The notes under the pieces are model-generated. The model was not told the DNA's origin and searched no databases. It was given only the letters and a program-made list of their open reading frames with translations. From the NCBI GenBank assembly GCA_021299465.1, contig JAJTHB010000005.1:109044-173043 (forward strand): a stretch of DNA of 64,000 nucleotides, written 5' to 3'. This document shows, piece by piece, positions 1 to 8,747 of this stretch. The DNA comes from Rickettsiales bacterium (GTDB taxonomy: Bacteria > Pseudomonadota > Alphaproteobacteria > Rickettsiales > SXRF01). Both the position numbers and the translations under genes were made by a program. Every line of letters starts with the position of its first letter. Position 1 is the stretch's first letter.

Positions 1-297
1 TTCGCTAGAGCCTAAATCAAGTTCAGCGGGCGGCGTGCATTTAACAATCTTCTGAACCACACCATCCGCGGGGCTGACAATCAGCCCTTCGCGCATCGGT
101 GTCACGCGCTTAGGATCGCGGAAGAAATACACGCACCATGCGGTCAGAATAAGGCCTGTATAGCCAAAGAACGAATCAATGAAGCTAAGCAGAAGCGATA
201 CAACCGCAAAAATCGCGACGAACATCCAGCCAGCGGGGTGGATCGGAACTATAACGCTCTTGATAGTTTCGAGTAAGTGGTTGTCCTGATTGCTCAT
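1..297 (-). CDS. psd: Phosphatidylserine decarboxylase, N-terminal part (cut by window edge)
   Basis: Open frame from ATG at 297 running off the left edge, 99 codons visible. The frame starts MSNQDNHLLETIKSVIVPIH and has two hydrophobic stretches (about residues 23-40 and 44-58). These are followed by YFFRDPKRVTP and an SPADG motif, the typical start of the short alphaproteobacterial membrane-bound phosphatidylserine decarboxylase, which makes phosphatidylethanolamine. The self-cleavage motif that creates the pyruvoyl group lies beyond the edge, so activity cannot be judged. It is 28 nt downstream of the next gene on the same strand. Confidence 0.88.
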   Translation of the reverse strand, partial: MSNQDNHLLETIKSVIVPIHPAGWMFVAIFAVVSLLLSFIDSFFGYTGLILTAWCVYFFRDPKRVTPMREGLIVSPADGVVQKIVKCTPPAELDLGSSE

Positions 298-325
298 GTG
301 TTCCTGCCTTTTTTCTATTCGCGGC

Positions 326-943
326 TTATACACTAGATGCCGATTTTTCGGAAGGTTTTTTTCCCAGATGGCCGCAGACCGTTTCGGCAAAGAGCATTGC
401 ATCGGGCGGGCTTTGGCCCAAAAGGCGTGAAAGTAGCGAGGGTTTGTTGATTCCGGTCTTGAGGGTTTGCTGAAGTGCGTTTTTTACATCCGCAGCAACC
501 TCAGATTGCCGGCAATGTTCAAGCAACATAATAGCGGCCAGCAGCGTTGAGGAGGATGTTTCGTCCGCTGCTTCAAACATGGCGAAGTCATCGTTGATAT
601 AGGAAATGGCGCGGATCATCGTACCTTCATCAACATTTAGCCCTTCTTCGTCACGATGTTCATCGCTTAGGCCAAAATGCTGGCGGATCACGTGGCAGAC
701 ATGCTCAAAGCCTTCTTTTTGCGGCATATGCGCGCCGCCGATGAGCAGGCATTTGGTTCGCTTAAGCGAGTCGAACGAAGAGGGAAGGATGCCTTTGTTG
801 TAATTCATGCCATAAATACGGCTGCCAATTTCGATGGTTTCAAGGGTGAGCTGCGCGCCAGCTTCACGCAAAATAAATAAGGCTGAGTCAATGAATGCGG
901 GTGATTCGTTATCGCCGTAAGCGATGGTAACGGGGATACTCAT
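326..943 (-). CDS. Shrunken, probably inactive isocitrate/isopropylmalate dehydrogenase relative
   Basis: 205 residues. The N-terminus follows the start of Rickettsia-type isocitrate dehydrogenase: VTIAYGD at about 5-11, EIGSRIY near 38, a GI dipeptide near 51 and RTK near 62. The C-terminal half still resembles the later family region ([11 protein letters not shown] near 120, then [10 protein letters not shown] near 134). The acidic and lysine catalytic core between them is missing; family members are usually over 330 residues. The GIGPE signature after GD has become NESPA, and the isocitrate-binding serine/arginine segment is not recognisable. Its start overlaps the alaS stop by 4 nt (ATGA), so it is translationally coupled. 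I recall recA-alaS-icd as a common alphaproteobacterial gene order, so this may be the decayed original icd. A non-catalytic role is possible because the frame is intact. Confidence 0.6.
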   Translation of the reverse strand: MSIPVTIAYGDNESPAFIDSALFILREAGAQLTLETIEIGSRIYGMNYNKGILPSSFDSLKRTKCLLIGGAHMPQKEGFEHVCHVIRQHFGLSDEHRDEEGLNVDEGTMIRAISYINDDFAMFEAADETSSSTLLAAIMLLEHCRQSEVAADVKNALQQTLKTGINKPSLLSRLLGQSPPDAMLFAETVCGHLGKKPSEKSASSV

Positions 944-3705
944 GCAAGTATCGATTTGATCTTGGTAACTGCCGCATCAATCTTGGCTACATCCGGCCCG
1001 CCGCCTTGTGCTATCTCCGGTTTGCCGCCGCCGCCCTTACCGCCAAGCTCGGCGACCGCTGCTTGTACAAGCGTGACCGCGCTGATCTTATCACTATGCG
1101 GTTTATTCACGCCGACAACCACTGAGGCTTTGCCCTCCACATTCGTGGCAACCACCACCACATCGGCTTGTTTCAGGTATCCATTCGCCACATCGCGCAG
1201 TTCCTTGGGATCCAGCCCGTCAAAAGCTTTGCCAATGAATTGGTACGCGCCGATGGTTTCTGGTTTGGCCGCTGTATCACTACCCAACGCAAGCTGCTTT
1301 TTGGCTTCAGCAAGCAGTTTGGTGAGCTTACGGTTTTCTTCCTGCAGCGCTGTCTGATACCCTTCAAGCTTGCTGCATTCGCTGCTGGCAAGAGCCGTTA
1401 AGGATGAAAGCGGTGCGCCTTCAATTGCTTTTGCATCACCATTTATTGCGGGCAGGGGCTTTTCGGTTGCTTGGCTGCTTAATTTACTTTGCGCATCCGC
1501 CAGCTCACCATGAAGGCGTAGGTGATCGCGGTAAAGCGCGGCGGCTTTTTCTGTGAGATCAGCAAGGCGCTCAAGCCAGAAGCGGCGCACATTTTCGCCG
1601 GTAGTGGCTTCAATGCGGCGAATACCGGCTGCTACGGAGCCTTCGGAGGTGATTTTGAAAATCTGGATGTCGCTAGTGTCGCGCACATGGGTGCCGCCGC
1701 ATAATTCAACCGAATAGGTGCTGCCGTCATGGTTTTTTCCCATACTCAAAACACGTACCCTATCACCATATTTCTCGCCAAACAGCGCCATCGCGCCTGC
1801 CTTGATCGCATCATCGGGCGCCATTTCCTTGCATTCCACCACGCCGCCGCGCGCAACTACTTCATTCACCGTGGTTTCTATGAATGCTAGTTCCTCTGCG
1901 CCGACTGCCTTGGGGTGGCTGATATCAAACCTCAGGCGATCATCCGCAACCAGCGAGCCTTTTTGCGTTACATGCGCGCCGAGTTTGTCGCGTAGTGCTT
2001 TGTGAAGTAAATGCGTCACCGAATGGTTGGAACGGATGCGGTTGCGCCGTGCTGAATCAATCGCGGCATGCACACTATCCGCAAGGCGAATCGGCGCATG
2101 AAGTTTGGCCTTATGGATGATGAAGTCTTCCAGCGGTTTCTGGGTATCAAGAATAGTGGCGATTTTTCTGCCGCCTGCGCTGAATTCACCGGTATCGCCA
2201 ACCTGGCCTCCTGATTCACCATAAAATGGCGTGTGATCAAGAACAATAAACACCTCATCACCCGCATCGGCTGATTCAACTGAAACACCGTTTTTAACGA
2301 TGGCGAAAATCTTGCAGTCCGCTTCGTCTTTTTCGTAACCGACAAACTCGGTGTTGCCGAGCTGTTCTTTCATCTCAAACCAGATGCGGCTGGTGGCAAC
2401 ATCGCCTGATCCTTTGTGTGCGGCGCGCGCCATTTCGCGCTGGCCTTCCATCGCCTTTTCAAAACCGTCTGTATCGACACCAATCCCCTGCGACTTCAGA
2501 ATATCCTGTGTCAGATCAAGTGGAAAACCATAGGTGTCATAGAGTTTGAAGGCTGCTTCACCTGGGAGATGCTGGCCTTTGCCTAGCCTTGCAGTTTCTT
2601 CTTCAAGAAGCTTAAGACCACGATCCAGCGTTTCTTTGAAGCGCTCTTCTTCCTGTTTTAAGTTTTCGGTGATGGATGCTTCTGCGCGAAGCAGCTCAGG
2701 ATACTGACCGCCCATTTCTTTAACGAGTGCAGGCACCAGTTGATACATGAGAGGGTCTTTGCAACCAAGCTGATGAGCATAGCGCATGGCGCGTCGCATG
2801 ATACGGCGTAGCACATAGCCGCGGCCTTCGTTAGAGGGCATCACGCCGTCAGCCATCAAAAAGCACGATGAACGCAGATGATCGGCGATGACCTTGTAAG
2901 CCGCTGCTTCACCGTTTGATCCAGCACATCGCTTGATATCGGTAATCAGGTTTTTGAATAAATCAATCTCATAATTGTCATGCACGCCCTGCATGACGGC
3001 GGTGATACGCTCGAGACCCATGCCGGTATCAATTGAGGGTTTTGGTAGGTCAATGCGTTTAGCTGCATCGATCTGCTCATACTGCATGAAAACAAGGTTC
3101 CAGATTTCAACAAAGCGGTCGCCGTCCTGATCCTTTGATCCGGGCGGGCCGCCGGCAATATGATCGCCGTGATCATAAAAAATCTCCGAGCACGGGCCGC
3201 ACGGGCCGGTATCGCCCGCTGACCAAAAGTTATCACTACTATTGATACGAATGATTTTGTGATCAGCAAATCCAGTGAGCTTTTTCCAAATGTTCCATGC
3301 AGTATCATCATCATGATACACAGTGACGCAGAGCTTTTCCGCGCTTAGGCCATATTCCTTGGTGAGTAAGTTCCATGCGAGATGTATCGCTTCTTCCTTG
3401 AAATAATCACCGAAAGAAAAATTGCCGAGCATCTCGAAAAAAGTATGGTGACGAGCGGTGTAGCCAACATTGTCGAGGTCATTATGTTTGCCACCCGCGC
3501 GTACGCATTTCTGGCTGGTGGCGGCGCGCGTAAATGGCAGTTTTTCAATGCCGGTAAACACGTTCTTAAACTGCACCATGCCTGCTGCCGTGAACATGAG
3601 CGTTGGGTCGTTATGTGGCACAAGCGATGAAGAAGGGCGGACTTCATGCCCGTTTTTGCCAAAGAAATCTAAGAATGTCGCGCGGACTTGGTTAAGGCTG
3701 GTCAT
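940..3705 (-). CDS. alaS: Alanyl-tRNA synthetase
   Basis: 921 residues, close to the usual full length. It charges tRNA-Ala with alanine in the cytoplasm. The class II motif region [14 protein letters not shown] is at 86-99 and the motif 3 region DTGMGLER at about 226-233. The editing domain carries HSVTH (561-565) and CGGTH (669-673), the zinc-binding pairs that clear Ser/Gly-tRNA-Ala. The C-terminal oligomerisation domain ends in the glycine-rich [16 protein letters not shown] stretch. It lies downstream of recA on the same strand but is separated from it by a terminator. It overlaps the following gene by 4 nt. Confidence 0.98.
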   Translation of the reverse strand: MTSLNQVRATFLDFFGKNGHEVRPSSSLVPHNDPTLMFTAAGMVQFKNVFTGIEKLPFTRAATSQKCVRAGGKHNDLDNVGYTARHHTFFEMLGNFSFGDYFKEEAIHLAWNLLTKEYGLSAEKLCVTVYHDDDTAWNIWKKLTGFADHKIIRINSSDNFWSAGDTGPCGPCSEIFYDHGDHIAGGPPGSKDQDGDRFVEIWNLVFMQYEQIDAAKRIDLPKPSIDTGMGLERITAVMQGVHDNYEIDLFKNLITDIKRCAGSNGEAAAYKVIADHLRSSCFLMADGVMPSNEGRGYVLRRIMRRAMRYAHQLGCKDPLMYQLVPALVKEMGGQYPELLRAEASITENLKQEEERFKETLDRGLKLLEEETARLGKGQHLPGEAAFKLYDTYGFPLDLTQDILKSQGIGVDTDGFEKAMEGQREMARAAHKGSGDVATSRIWFEMKEQLGNTEFVGYEKDEADCKIFAIVKNGVSVESADAGDEVFIVLDHTPFYGESGGQVGDTGEFSAGGRKIATILDTQKPLEDFIIHKAKLHAPIRLADSVHAAIDSARRNRIRSNHSVTHLLHKALRDKLGAHVTQKGSLVADDRLRFDISHPKAVGAEELAFIETTVNEVVARGGVVECKEMAPDDAIKAGAMALFGEKYGDRVRVLSMGKNHDGSTYSVELCGGTHVRDTSDIQIFKITSEGSVAAGIRRIEATTGENVRRFWLERLADLTEKAAALYRDHLRLHGELADAQSKLSSQATEKPLPAINGDAKAIEGAPLSSLTALASSECSKLEGYQTALQEENRKLTKLLAEAKKQLALGSDTAAKPETIGAYQFIGKAFDGLDPKELRDVANGYLKQADVVVVATNVEGKASVVVGVNKPHSDKISAVTLVQAAVAELGGKGGGGKPEIAQGGGPDVAKIDAAVTKIKSILA

Positions 3706-3719
3706 AGGGCGCGCACCTT

Positions 3720-3755
3720 ACAAAAAAACATCCGGCCCTGCAAGACCGGATGTTC
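3720..3755 (-). terminator. Rho-independent terminator after recA
   Basis: On the minus strand the inverted repeat ACATCCGG / CCGGATGT (3728-3735 and 3746-3753) is followed directly by a run of seven T (3722-3728 as A on the plus strand). It sits between the recA stop and the alaS start, so alaS probably has its own promoter or depends on readthrough. Confidence 0.8.
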
Positions 3756-3773
3756 TCATAATTAATAATGGAT

Positions 3774-4811
3774 TTAAGCTGCGTCTTCGGCTTCCATTTC
3801 GGATGGCGCACCCTTGAGCGCATCCGAGAGCTTTCCACCGTTATCGCGGATTTTCTTTTCGATTTCATCCGCGATTTTGGGGTTGTCTTTAAGGAACTGG
3901 CGGGCATTTTCTTTGCCCTGGCCGATGCGCTGACTATCGTATGAGAACCAGGAGCCGGATTTTTCGATGATATTTGATTTAACGCCGAGGTCAATCAGTT
4001 CACCGGTTTTAGATATGCCTTCGCCATACATAATATCAAATTCAACCTGACGGAATGGGGGCGCTACTTTGTTTTTGACAACCTTCACGCGTGTCTGATT
4101 ACCGATCACTTCTTCTTTATCCTTGATCGCTCCGATTCGGCGGATGTCCATACGAACAGATGCATAGAATTTAAGGGCATTACCGCCTGTGGTGGTTTCG
4201 GGATTGCCGAACATGACCCCGATCTTCATGCGGATCTGATTGATGAAGATAATCGTGCAGTTGGTGCGGCTGATCGAGCCGGTGAGTTTGCGTAGCGCCT
4301 GGCTCATCAGGCGCGCCTGCAGACCCATATGGGAATCGCCCATCTCGCCGTCCAGCTCGGCTTTGGGCACGAGCGCAGCAACTGAATCCACCACGATCAC
4401 ATCAATCGCGCCGCTGCGCACAAGCGTATCGGCGATTTCGAGCGCCTGCTCGCCGGTATCCGGCTGCGAGATGAGTAGGTTATCGATATTCACGCCTAGT
4501 TTTTTCGCGTAAACAGGATCGAGCGCGTGCTCGGCGTCAATAAATGCACAGGTGCCGCCTTTTTTCTGCGCTTCCGCGACGATATGCAGGGTAAGGGTGG
4601 TTTTACCAGAGCTTTCTGGCCCATAAATCTCGATAATACGGCCTTTGGGAACGCCGCCGATGCCCAGTGCAATATCAAGGCCTAGCGAGCCTGTAGAAAT
4701 GGCTTCTATTGATTCAGCGTTCTGCGTATCGCCGAGTTTCATGATGGAGCCTTTACCAAAGCTCTTTTCGATTTGCGATAGCGCAGTTTCCAGTGCTTTA
4801 TTCTTATCCAT
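3774..4811 (-). CDS. recA: Recombinase A
   Basis: 345 residues, normal length. RecA is the ATP-dependent strand-exchange protein of homologous recombination and the SOS co-protease. The Walker A motif GPESSGKTT is at about 64-72. The DNA-binding loop 2 region ([11 protein letters not shown]) is near 205, and an acidic C-terminal tail (SEMEAEDAA) closes the protein. No clear LexA box was seen in the 60 nt upstream of the start. In alphaproteobacteria recA also supports uptake and integration of GTA-delivered DNA, which matters given the GTA-like cluster later in the window. Confidence 0.99.
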   Translation of the reverse strand: MDKNKALETALSQIEKSFGKGSIMKLGDTQNAESIEAISTGSLGLDIALGIGGVPKGRIIEIYGPESSGKTTLTLHIVAEAQKKGGTCAFIDAEHALDPVYAKKLGVNIDNLLISQPDTGEQALEIADTLVRSGAIDVIVVDSVAALVPKAELDGEMGDSHMGLQARLMSQALRKLTGSISRTNCTIIFINQIRMKIGVMFGNPETTTGGNALKFYASVRMDIRRIGAIKDKEEVIGNQTRVKVVKNKVAPPFRQVEFDIMYGEGISKTGELIDLGVKSNIIEKSGSWFSYDSQRIGQGKENARQFLKDNPKIADEIEKKIRDNGGKLSDALKGAPSEMEAEDAA

Positions 4812-4870
4812 AGTTATCCCCTGTTAAATATTAACGTCAAAATACACGCTTTGAAACGTGCTGCAAGTTT

Positions 4871-5524
4871 TTATCGTGTGTTTGGCGGTGTTTCGATGAT
4901 GACGCGAGTAAGAACGTATAGCAGCAGGCCATTTAAACAATGCCACAGGAAGTGGGTGCCAACCCAGAGAATTGGGCACATCATCATATCAATGGATCTG
5001 AACGTTAGCGAAGTAGCAAAAATACCAAAGGCCAGAAAAAGCCACATGGCCTTCGAATGGGCTTTGTATTTCAGTATGCTGCCGATGATTATCAGTGCAG
5101 CAAGGCTTGGAAAGTAGGTGATTGAGCCGTTAAAGCTGAACTCGCGTGGGATAGATTCTGTCAGCTGCGCAATAGCGAAAAAACCGGCGAGGCAAGCAGT
5201 CGTTTGCCATTTTTTGAGCCCAACCAGCCGACGCAGCGATACCCATAAATAGAAGAATATAAAGATGGTAATGGGTATGACATCAGCAAGCATTGCCCAG
5301 CGTGTTGCTACCGTATGAAACAAAAAACTGCCGATGCCTACCGCGCAGACAATCACGATAAGTGTTACGGCCTGCCAATCTTTATATGAGGATTTTTGGT
5401 GGAGCCTAATTAGAAAAAATGCTCCAATGATGAAGGCAAGGTTAGTAACGGCGTTAAACGGTTCGCTCCAAAAGCTCGCATCGGTGCGCTCACAGTAAAT
5501 GTCGAGTTGCTCTTGTAGATTCAC
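4871..5524 (-). CDS. Ceramidase-family membrane hydrolase
   Basis: 217 residues with about seven hydrophobic segments. It has the conserved landmarks of the alkaline ceramidase family (PF05875): YCER near 10, WSEPFNAVTN near 19-28, SFLFHT near 66, D near 81, and GTHFLWHCLN near 191. These carry the histidines and acidic residues of the metal site. Family members cut amide-linked fatty acids from sphingoid or related lipids in the membrane. The true substrate here is unknown; bacterial sphingolipids or amide lipids such as ornithine lipids are possible. It follows recA upstream on the same strand, and the previous gene ends 9 nt before it. Confidence 0.8.
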   Translation of the reverse strand: MNLQEQLDIYCERTDASFWSEPFNAVTNLAFIIGAFFLIRLHQKSSYKDWQAVTLIVIVCAVGIGSFLFHTVATRWAMLADVIPITIFIFFYLWVSLRRLVGLKKWQTTACLAGFFAIAQLTESIPREFSFNGSITYFPSLAALIIIGSILKYKAHSKAMWLFLAFGIFATSLTFRSIDMMMCPILWVGTHFLWHCLNGLLLYVLTRVIIETPPNTR

Positions 5525-5533
5525 GATGGCTCG

Positions 5534-5968
5534 TTAATTAGCAATATTGAACGCCCGTGACGGCTTTCTTTTGAATTCGCGGAATTGAAGCGTTCTTAGA
5601 TCCGGCGGCACAGGCGCTTCAGGAAAGTAATCCTTAAAATCTCCGCGTGCAACCTGATATTGTGATAAGGCCGAATTCAATCTGACTTCACAATTACCAT
5701 GGCGGCCTAAATCCTGATCACGTGGTATAACCCAGAAAGGGATGCCATCCTCGTAAAAATGACCAAGATAGGTTACTACTGAATTGCTGTATTGTTGATA
5801 AATCTGATGCGAATTCTGCAGCTCGCACACTCTGGAGGCTTTATATACGGATGATAAACTTCCAAAAAATCGGTGTGAAACTGAATCATGCCCCATGGCA
5901 AAGCCATTGGTGCTACTTCCAGCAAGTAGCGTAAATCCTAATGAAATAACTACTGCTAACGATTTCAT
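5534..5968 (-). CDS. Small exported protein of unknown function
   Basis: 144 residues. An N-terminal signal peptide (MKSLAVVISLGFTLLAGSS, likely cut near GFA-MG at about 25) is followed by a roughly 118-residue mature domain with two cysteines (near 49 and 93), which could form a disulfide, and a basic C-terminus. I do not recognise the family. The ATG lies only 6 nt after a good -10 hexamer, so the mRNA may be leaderless (see the promoter entry). It is just upstream of the ceramidase-family gene (9 nt), so the two are probably co-transcribed. Confidence 0.65.
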   Translation of the reverse strand: MKSLAVVISLGFTLLAGSSTNGFAMGHDSVSHRFFGSLSSVYKASRVCELQNSHQIYQQYSNSVVTYLGHFYEDGIPFWVIPRDQDLGRHGNCEVRLNSALSQYQVARGDFKDYFPEAPVPPDLRTLQFREFKRKPSRAFNIAN

Positions 5969-5974
5969 GCTATT

Positions 5975-5983
5975 AGGATAGCA
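5975..5983 (-). promoter_or_regulatory. Extended -10 promoter giving a probable leaderless mRNA
   Basis: On the minus strand TGCTATCCT contains an extended -10 (TG-N-TATCCT) whose last base is 6 nt from the ATG at 5968. No Shine-Dalgarno sequence can fit in between. The same TATCCTAAT core occurs ahead of the gene at 48320 and ahead of the Fur-family gene at 34071. Confidence 0.45.
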
Positions 5984-6041
5984 TAAACTCTTTTCTAATT
6001 TGATAATTTAGGGGAGCAATTTTAGTCGATTTTTAGCTAAA

Positions 6042-7613
6042 TTAACCGGTAACGTCTTTAATTTTACTGGCAAGCTGTTTAAGGGTGAATGGTTTGGCCA
6101 GGAAGTTAAAGCTACGCTCACTACCATAATTGTTTACAAACACATCTTCGGCATAGCCAGAGATAAAAATGACTTTCACGTGCGGATAAAGTGGGGTGAG
6201 CTTATCGATCATGGTCGGGCCATTCATGCCGGGCATGATGACATCGGTAACGATCACCTGCACATCATTACCGTGCTGCTGCATGAGATCAATCGCGGTT
6301 TCTGCGCAATCTGCTTCAAGCACCGTGTAGCCTTTGTTTCTCATCGCGCGTGCAGCAAAAATGCGTACCGGTGTTTCGTCTTCAACAAGCAATATGGTGC
6401 CTTTGCCTGTCAAATCAGCGCCATGAGCTTTGTCCGCCGATTCGCTGTCGACTGAGGGCGGCTTGACTTCCTGCTGGGCAACGCTCGGGAAGAATAAGCT
6501 AAAGTTAGTGCCTTTTCCTTCCTGACTTGCGACATAAACATACCCGCCTGATTGTTTGACAATGCCATACACCGTGGAAAGTCCTAATCCCGTACCGGAG
6601 CCAACTTCCTTGGTTGAGAAGAACGGCTCGAATACCTTTTGCAAAATCGTTTTGGGTATGCCGCAGCCGGTATCGATGACTTCAACAAGAATATAGTCGC
6701 CATTTGGAATGACAGAATCTTCTTCTGCTGGAGCGATTAAGTCTCGCGATAGGGGTGAACGCGGGCCTATAGTAACTTTACTTGTTTGGATAGTTAGTGT
6801 GCCGCCGCCAAGCATGGCATCGCGCGCATTGACGGCAAGATTGATTAAAACTTGTTCAAGCTGACCTTGATCCGCCTTAACATGACCAATGTCGCGGCCA
6901 TGAATCATCTTTAGTTCAATATTTTCGCCGATGAGGCGACGTATCAGGTTGGAAAGTTCTGCAAGCACATCCGTCAAATCAAGAACCTTGGGCTGAAGGG
7001 TTTGGCGGCGAGAGAAAGCCAGTAATTGGCGCACCAGATTTGCTGCGCGGTTAGCATTCTGCTTGATCTGCATAATATCAGCAAAGGATTGATCGCCAGC
7101 GGGATGGCGCATCAGCAAAAGATCGCAAAAGCCGATCATAGCTGTTAGCAGATTATTAAAATCATGTGCAACGCCGCCAGCAAGCTGACCCACGGCCTGC
7201 ATTTTCTGGGAATGAGCAAAACGTAGCTCAAGGTTTTTTTGTTCTGTAATATCAATTAAATGAAGTATCAGCCTGTGCCCCGAGCTGGTTCGTTCCACTA
7301 AACTGAAATAGGCAGCCACTACGACATCTGCACTGTTTGGCAGGCGTAAATTAAAGATTGCGGGATCAGCCGGTATTTCACTTTTTACGGCTTTGTGAAT
7401 AATTACTTTTGCTTCTTCCTTGCTGGTATCCACAATTAATTGAAGTAGAGGGAAGGGGAGTTTCTCAATTAATGTATTCTGCGTAAGTTTATGAAATGAT
7501 TGATTCGCTTCTATGATGAGGCCGTCATTATCAAGTTTCACCACCGCGATGGGTGAATTTTCAATAAAACTGTCAAGTTTGAGATCGAGTGTCACTTGGG
7601 AATCGGGGGTCAC
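6042..7613 (-). CDS. cckA: CckA hybrid histidine kinase, C-terminal frame (PAS, HisKA, HATPase, receiver)
   Basis: 523 codons from a GTG at 7613. Domains in order: PAS (about 12-125), HisKA with phospho-acceptor His150 in GGVAHDFNNLLT, HATPase with NLAVNARDAM (258-267), DTGCGI (314-319) and GSGTGLGLS, then a receiver with the ED pair at 411-412, Asp457 in VTDVIMPGMNG, and the lysine in AKPF near 508. The segment around HSQKMQAVGQLAGGVAHDF is diagnostic for CckA. CckA feeds phosphate through ChpT to CtrA, controlling cell cycle, motility and, in some species, GTA release. The usual N-terminal membrane part is in the overlapping upstream frame. The GTG has no Shine-Dalgarno in front (only A9-GCTCT), so independent initiation looks weak. 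Confidence 0.92.
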   Translation of the reverse strand: MTPDSQVTLDLKLDSFIENSPIAVVKLDNDGLIIEANQSFHKLTQNTLIEKLPFPLLQLIVDTSKEEAKVIIHKAVKSEIPADPAIFNLRLPNSADVVVAAYFSLVERTSSGHRLILHLIDITEQKNLELRFAHSQKMQAVGQLAGGVAHDFNNLLTAMIGFCDLLLMRHPAGDQSFADIMQIKQNANRAANLVRQLLAFSRRQTLQPKVLDLTDVLAELSNLIRRLIGENIELKMIHGRDIGHVKADQGQLEQVLINLAVNARDAMLGGGTLTIQTSKVTIGPRSPLSRDLIAPAEEDSVIPNGDYILVEVIDTGCGIPKTILQKVFEPFFSTKEVGSGTGLGLSTVYGIVKQSGGYVYVASQEGKGTNFSLFFPSVAQQEVKPPSVDSESADKAHGADLTGKGTILLVEDETPVRIFAARAMRNKGYTVLEADCAETAIDLMQQHGNDVQVIVTDVIMPGMNGPTMIDKLTPLYPHVKVIFISGYAEDVFVNNYGSERSFNFLAKPFTLKQLASKIKDVTG

Positions 7614-8620
7614 CAGAGCTTTTTTTTTAGCTCAGCCGACGCATCGGAAAAGTTATGAACAAGCGCAGTACAGCCGACCATCTTGCCCTGATCATCACGA
7701 ATGACTTTCTGGTTGATGAACGACTTCATCATTCCTCCGGTTTTCTTTTGTAGCGTAACTTCACCTTCATAATTATCAGGTTGGATTCGATCGCTACGAT
7801 TACCGGATTGATGAATGATATCTTGCAGTGAAAGGCTGTGGCGGCCTAATTCGCCATCCTGATAGCCAAGCCATTGTTCTAAAACAGGATTGACATAAAC
7901 CAGTTCACCGCTTGGGTTGGTCATGTAAACACCCATATTCATGGTGTCCATAACATGAGAAAAGAGCGTGATCGATGATTTATTTATCGATGTGGCGGTG
8001 CTACCCAATTCTTCTGATGCTCTTTCTTCAACAAAGTCACGGCCACGCAGCATGATAAAGCCGCTGGGGCGCAATATTGGCTCAATAGACATTACAATCT
8101 TGTGATACTCATTGCCAACACCTCGAATATCAAACAACACCTTCGAGTAAATTCCGTGTTCAATAGCGGTTAAGATCTTATTGCCTTCTTCCTTACTTAC
8201 TTTGCCCAGTTCGAGCAGGACATCGATGGTTCGGCGCGGTTGCCTGAGGAAATCAGGAAACATGTCTTGAAAAGAGCGATCAAGGTAAATGATGTTGCCA
8301 TCCTTACGAATAATCATGCAGAATTTATTATTGATTCCAAGCGCAGAGGCAAAAAGTGCATTTTGAAACTCTGTGGTCAGCACAAGATCACGATTGCGCT
8401 GAACAACCGTAATAACATACCAGCCAGAAATCACGATTAGAGCGGAAATCATGATCAGCATATTCACGCGATCATTAATCGATAAAGTAAGGCTGACTGA
8501 TATCAATAATACACTGAGAAATACTACAAAAAGCTGGGCAATGGTTGGAGTTCTGCGCCGAATAACGAAATCGCGAGATGTTGCTTTGCCGCTATTTAAG
8601 TCCGTGTAGCGTACCTGCAT
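7610..8620 (-). CDS. cckA: CckA N-terminal frame (two membrane segments, two PAS-like domains)
   Basis: 336 residues ending ELKKKLW. It has two transmembrane helices (about 29-47 and 51-71), a PAS-like region (about 90-200) and a second PAS (about 220-325, GVYMTNPSGELVYVNP near 231). There is no kinase domain of its own. Its stop overlaps the GTG of the kinase frame by 4 nt. Together the two frames give the normal CckA architecture at roughly 860 residues. The last codons run through nine A, and reading back one base there continues directly into the kinase frame. It lies downstream of flhB, as in several alphaproteobacteria from memory. A CTGTCAT half-site lies at 8639-8645 on the same strand. 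Confidence 0.85.
   Translation of the reverse strand: MQVRYTDLNSGKATSRDFVIRRRTPTIAQLFVVFLSVLLISVSLTLSINDRVNMLIMISALIVISGWYVITVVQRNRDLVLTTEFQNALFASALGINNKFCMIIRKDGNIIYLDRSFQDMFPDFLRQPRRTIDVLLELGKVSKEEGNKILTAIEHGIYSKVLFDIRGVGNEYHKIVMSIEPILRPSGFIMLRGRDFVEERASEELGSTATSINKSSITLFSHVMDTMNMGVYMTNPSGELVYVNPVLEQWLGYQDGELGRHSLSLQDIIHQSGNRSDRIQPDNYEGEVTLQKKTGGMMKSFINQKVIRDDQGKMVGCTALVHNFSDASAELKKKLW
7619..7628 (-). other. A9-G run at the cckA frame junction: possible -1 frameshift or slippage site
   Basis: The minus strand reads CTA AAA AAA AAG CTC TGG TGA in the upstream frame. A AAA AAG (7625-7619) is the same heptamer used for programmed -1 frameshifting in E. coli dnaX. After a -1 slip the next codon is GCT at 7619-7617 and the frame stays open to the end of the kinase. 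A polymerase-added A would give the same product. I saw no strong downstream hairpin or upstream Shine-Dalgarno. A sequencing error in the homopolymer is the main alternative. Confidence 0.55.
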
Positions 8621-8747
8621 GAATTCACCTAATTCGAAATGACAGTTGTTGATATGGCATCTTTAGGAAATTCTCATAAAATAACAACAGGTTTTTTGCA
8701 TTCTTGGGCTCTTCTGGCAAAACGTTGATAATATTTGCTGGCAGAGC

